From an uncultured Caulobacter sp. (lineage in GTDB: Bacteria > Pseudomonadota > Alphaproteobacteria > Caulobacterales > Caulobacteraceae), in NCBI GenBank assembly GCA_937991555.1, contig CALKHU010000001.1, positions 1-56,225 on the forward strand: DNA of 56,225 nucleotides. The letters run 5' to 3'. Shown here one piece after another: positions 53,749 to 56,225 of this stretch. Numbering within the stretch: position 1 is the first letter of the stretch; each line of letters starts with the position of its first letter. The translations under genes and the position numbers were made by a program. The notes beneath the pieces were generated by a model. The model did no database searches. It was not told the origin of the DNA and saw only the letters and a list, made by a program, of their open reading frames with translations.

Positions 53749-54063
53749 ATGAAACTCCGTATGCTGGCGGCCGCCGCCATCCTGTCCCTGTCCGTGGCCG
53801 GCGTCGCCCAGGCCGACGTCAAGGCCGTCGCGACCGCCACCCTGAAGGCCCCCGTCGCCGCCAAGACCAAGATCGTCGCCGCCGGCGCCGTCTACAACTG
53901 CGAAGGCAACACCTGCGTGTCGCTGGCCGCCCCGTCGCGCGCCGTGACCGTGGCCGGCTGCAAGGCCCTGGTGAAGAAGGTCGGCGAGCTGACCGCCTTC
54001 TCCAACGCCATGCGCGCCATCGAAGGCGAAGACCTCGCCGCCTGCAACGCCGTCGCCTCCTAG
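53749..54063 (+). CDS. CC_3452-type small exported protein
   Basis: A 104-residue protein with a signal peptide (residues 1-23, ending AQA-DV) and three mature cysteines (YNCEGNTCVS, AGCKALV) plus one near the C-terminus (LAACNAV), likely two disulfides. It matches the small secreted proteins called CC_3452 family in Caulobacterales, which also lie close to atpH in Caulobacter. Function unknown. GGAGAG lies before the ATG; a longer in-frame reading upstream is rejected as leader. Confidence 0.85.
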   Translation: MKLRMLAAAAILSLSVAGVAQADVKAVATATLKAPVAAKTKIVAAGAVYNCEGNTCVSLAAPSRAVTVAGCKALVKKVGELTAFSNAMRAIEGEDLAACNAVAS

Positions 54064-54133
54064 GCCAAGCGTCGCACTGACTATCCCGGACCCCACCCGT
54101 CCGGTGTTTCCTCGAGCAACTCGCCAAATGTGC

Positions 54134-54167
54134 AAGGGCGGCGGTCGACCAACCGCCGCCCTTTTCT
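54134..54167 (+). terminator. Rho-independent terminator after the CC_3452-type gene
   Basis: aagggcggcggt and accgccgccctt form a 12-pair stem with a six-base loop, followed by a T-rich run. Confidence 0.85.
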
Positions 54168-54198
54168 TTTCCCGGCGGAAGGCCTTAAGGAGCGCGCC

Positions 54199-54453
54199 AT
54201 GACCGATGTCTCTTCTCTGGCCGGCGCCCTGCAGCGGGCGCTGGCGGACGCCGCCGGCGGCGACGGCCGCGACGTGGCGCCCGTGTCCTTCACGCTCGAC
54301 TACGGGGCCGAGGGCGACCTCGCCGAGGCTCGCCTGGCGGCGCGCGTCGACCGCGCCACCCGCAGCCTGGTGTTCGTTCACGGCGAGGCGGTCCTGGCTG
54401 ACGGCCGGCGGGCGGCGACGGCCTCCGGCGTCTTCCGTGTCAGGGGGACGTAG
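54199..54453 (+). CDS. Short hotdog-like protein, 84 residues
   Basis: The product reads like the second half of a hotdog-fold thioesterase: strands around VSFTLDYGAEGDLAEARLAARVD and SLVFVHGEAVLADGRRAATASGVFRV. The helix and catalytic turn of a whole domain are missing, so it may be a truncated or specialised form. AAGGAG precedes the ATG. It stands between the terminator and the ATP synthase promoter. Confidence 0.7.
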   Translation: MTDVSSLAGALQRALADAAGGDGRDVAPVSFTLDYGAEGDLAEARLAARVDRATRSLVFVHGEAVLADGRRAATASGVFRVRGT

Positions 54454-54458
54454 GGGAA

Positions 54459-54474
54459 GCCGTCCGCGGACGGC
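54459..54474. repeat. 16-bp perfect palindrome before the ATP synthase promoter
   Basis: gccgtccgcggacggc is self-complementary. It lies five bases after the preceding stop and upstream of the atp promoter, and could be a protein-binding site or a weak transcription end. Confidence 0.4.
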
Positions 54475-54484
54475 GTTCACGCCG

Positions 54485-54512
54485 TTGCGATGCAGCAGAA
54501 CGCGTGCTATCA
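54485..54512 (+). promoter_or_regulatory. Proposed ATP synthase (atpH-A) promoter
   Basis: TTGCGA and CTATCA are separated by 16 bases; read as GCTATC the -10 fits the Caulobacter housekeeping pattern. The leader would be about 130 bases long. Pattern evidence only. Confidence 0.35.
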
Positions 54513-54587
54513 GGCGCGCGGCTTAGGGCCGGAGGACTTTAACGGCCCCTCGGCTCATGTGCTTTTCCGAGCACTTTCAAGACTTTA

Positions 54588-54623
54588 GCGCCGCGCCGGG
54601 AAGACTCTTCCGGGACGCGGCGC
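54588..54623 (+). promoter_or_regulatory. Strong hairpin in the atpH leader
   Basis: gcgccgcgccgggaag pairs with cttccgggacgcggcgc with a small internal mismatch around a three-base loop. It ends 26 bases before the GTG start. It could control translation or mRNA stability of the ATP synthase operon, or reflect a remnant terminator without T-run. Confidence 0.5.
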
Positions 54624-54649
54624 GCGACGCACCGGACGGTTGGATTCAA

Positions 54650-55204
54650 GTGGCTGACGACATCAGGGTGACGGACGTGGGTCAGCGCTACGCGCGGGCT
54701 CTCTTCGATCTGGCCGAGGAGGCCAAGGCGACGGCGGCCGTCGAGCGCGACCTCGTCGCGCTGAAGGGCATGGTCGCGGACAGCAAGGACCTGCGCGTCC
54801 TGCTCGAGTCGCCGTCCTTCTCCGCCGAGGACAAGGGCAAGGGCCTGGCTGGCGTCGCCGCCAGGGCCAAGTTCCACGCCATCACCCGCAAGTTCCTGGG
54901 CCTGCTCGCCGCCAACCGGCGCGCCAATGCCCTCGTCCAGGTGATCGACTGCTTCCGCAAGCTGTCCGCCGAGCAGCGCGGCGTGGTGTCGGCCGAGGTC
55001 GTCACCGCCGTTCCGCTGAGCGCCGCCCAGTCGAAAGGCGTCGCCGCCGCCCTGCGCACGGCGCTGGGCAAGGATCCCGAAATCTCGACGCGCGTCGATC
55101 CCGCCATCCTGGGCGGCATCAAGGTCCGCGTCGGTTCCCGCCTGTTCGACGCTTCGCTGAAGTCGAAGCTCGACTCCCTGAAATTCGCCCTCAAGAGAGC
55201 GTAG
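54650..55204 (+). CDS. atpH: F1 ATP synthase delta subunit
   Basis: The 184-residue delta subunit (OSCP) joins F1 to the peripheral stalk of the ATP synthase. Family features are VGQRYARALFDLAEE at the N-terminus, AANRRANALVQVIDCF in the middle and the C-terminal DPAILGGIKVRVGSRLFDASLKSKLDSL. The GTG start gives the family N-terminus; an in-frame ATG 31 codons upstream would add the leader hairpin region and is not supported. atpA follows after five bases. Confidence 0.94.
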   Translation: MADDIRVTDVGQRYARALFDLAEEAKATAAVERDLVALKGMVADSKDLRVLLESPSFSAEDKGKGLAGVAARAKFHAITRKFLGLLAANRRANALVQVIDCFRKLSAEQRGVVSAEVVTAVPLSAAQSKGVAAALRTALGKDPEISTRVDPAILGGIKVRVGSRLFDASLKSKLDSLKFALKRA

Positions 55205-55209
55205 AGACC

Positions 55210-56225
55210 ATGGACATCCGCGCCGCCGAAATTTCGGCCATCCTCAAGTCGCAGATCGCCGGCTTCGGCGAAGAGGCCGATGTCTCCGACGTCGGCTCCG
55301 TCCTCAGCGTCGGCGACGGCATCGCCCGCGTCTACGGCCTCGACAACGTCCAGGCGGGCGAGATGGTCGAGTTCCCGAAGGCCGGGGTGAAGGGCATGGC
55401 CCTGAACCTCGAGCGCGACAACGTCGGCGTCGTGATCTTCGGCGAAGACCGCGAGATCAAGGAAGGCGACGAAGTCCGCCGCCTCGGCGAGATCGTGGAC
55501 GTGCCGGTCGGCAAGGGCCTGCTCGGCCGCGTCGTGAATCCGCTGGGCGAGCCGATCGACGGCAAGGGCCCCATCAAGGGCGCCGCCGAGCGCCGCCGCG
55601 TCGACGTGAAGGCCCCGGGCATCATCCCCCGGAAGTCGGTGCACGAGCCCGTGCAGACCGGCCTGAAGGCCATCGACACCCTGATCCCGATCGGCCGCGG
55701 CCAGCGCGAACTGATCATCGGCGACCGCCAGACCGGCAAGACCGCCGTCGCGATCGACACCATCCTGAACCAGAAGGCCGTCAACGCCACCGGTGACGAG
55801 AGCGCCAAGCTCTACTGCATCTACGTGGCCATCGGTCAGAAGCGCTCGACGGTCGCCCAGATCGTCAAGACGCTCGAGGAGCAGGGCGCCCTCGAGTACA
55901 CCATCGTCGTCGCCGCCACCGCGTCGGAGCCGGCCCCGCTGCAGTTCCTGGCGCCGTTCTCTGGCTGCGCCATGGGCGAGTGGTTCCGCGACAACGGCAT
56001 GCACGCCGTCATCATCTATGACGACCTGTCCAAGCAGGCCGTCGCCTATCGCCAGATGTCGCTGCTGCTGCGCCGTCCGCCGGGCCGCGAAGCCTACCCG
56101 GGCGACGTTTTCTACCTGCACTCGCGCCTGCTTGAGCGCGCCGCGAAGCTGAACGAGGACAACGGCTCCGGCTCGCTGACCGCCCTGCCGGTCATCGAGA
56201 CCCAGGCCAACGACGTGTCGGCCTA
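55210..56225 (+). CDS. atpA: F1 ATP synthase alpha subunit, 3' end cut by the window
   Basis: The visible 338 residues cover the beta-barrel domain and most of the nucleotide-binding domain, with Walker A GDRQTGKT, the alpha-subunit segments VGDGIARVYGLDNVQAGEMVEF-like N-terminus and YDDLSKQAVAYRQMSLLLRRPPGREAYPGDVFYLHSRLLERAAK region. It binds non-catalytic nucleotide in F1. The start is the ATG five bases after the atpH stop, the normal atpH-atpA order. Confidence 0.97.
   Translation, partial: MDIRAAEISAILKSQIAGFGEEADVSDVGSVLSVGDGIARVYGLDNVQAGEMVEFPKAGVKGMALNLERDNVGVVIFGEDREIKEGDEVRRLGEIVDVPVGKGLLGRVVNPLGEPIDGKGPIKGAAERRRVDVKAPGIIPRKSVHEPVQTGLKAIDTLIPIGRGQRELIIGDRQTGKTAVAIDTILNQKAVNATGDESAKLYCIYVAIGQKRSTVAQIVKTLEEQGALEYTIVVAATASEPAPLQFLAPFSGCAMGEWFRDNGMHAVIIYDDLSKQAVAYRQMSLLLRRPPGREAYPGDVFYLHSRLLERAAKLNEDNGSGSLTALPVIETQANDVSA

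Noticed and set aside
54557..54649. 31-codon N-terminal extension of atpH from an ATG
   Set aside because: It would encode the leader hairpin and no family residues; the delta subunit N-terminus starts at the GTG.

Overview
The window is about 56 kb of GC-rich, densely coded chromosome from an alphaproteobacterium, most likely a member of the Caulobacteraceae (Caulobacter, Phenylobacterium or Brevundimonas type). This rests on codon use, a class I lysyl-tRNA synthetase, a small secreted protein of the CC_3452 type just before atpH-atpA, and start sites with a -10 box 6-8 bases before the ATG. No rRNA, tRNA, CRISPR array, transposase or prophage gene was seen. The window opens inside cysNC and closes inside atpA.

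Bases 1-9.1 kb carry sulfur and envelope metabolism: sulfate activation (cysNC-cysD, minus strand), an AGE-family epimerase divergent from a GmhB-like phosphatase that lacks the zinc cysteines, a cystathionine beta-synthase/gamma-lyase pair (reverse transsulfuration), an MscS channel and a sugar aminotransferase. A Phd/VapC-type toxin-antitoxin pair follows, behind a perfect 15-bp inverted repeat. From 9.9 to 15.7 kb the minus strand holds the bacterial ligase-associated DNA-damage cluster (metallo-beta-lactamase exonuclease and ATP-dependent ligase), with an unknown two-helix membrane protein between them and a secreted DUF4838-like protein fused translationally to the end. Thioesterases, a 36-residue membrane peptide, a HAD phosphatase, a GNAT enzyme, a DAACS symporter, a MAPEG protein, a CPBP protease and lysK then lead to an SH3/glycine-zipper protein and an S24 repressor.

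Bases 24.7-33.4 kb are an acyl-CoA degradation block: a LiuR-like MerR regulator with its own operator, two acyl-CoA dehydrogenases, OsmC, thiolase and a FadB-type bifunctional enzyme, ending at a strong terminator, with a phytanoyl-CoA dioxygenase on the opposite strand. Bases 34.7-37.4 kb are an arsenic locus (arsN1 divergent from arsI-arsR-arsC-aqpS) with two copies of one dyad operator and no efflux pump in view. A membrane-anchored winged-helix regulator and a hybrid histidine kinase follow, then vsr-cysK-dcm on the minus strand.

Bases 43-54 kb are mixed: a lipoprotein, a 203-bp inverted-repeat element, a 44-residue membrane peptide, a second thiolase, a D-aminoacylase-type amidohydrolase, a tight lemA-TPM-TPM-methyltransferase operon whose second gene has a palindromic repeat inside its 5' coding end, and a third acyl-CoA dehydrogenase. 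The latter and the second thiolase share a 14-bp upstream motif. The right end is the start of the F1 ATP synthase operon behind a structured leader. All assignments come from reading the sequence; no database search was run.
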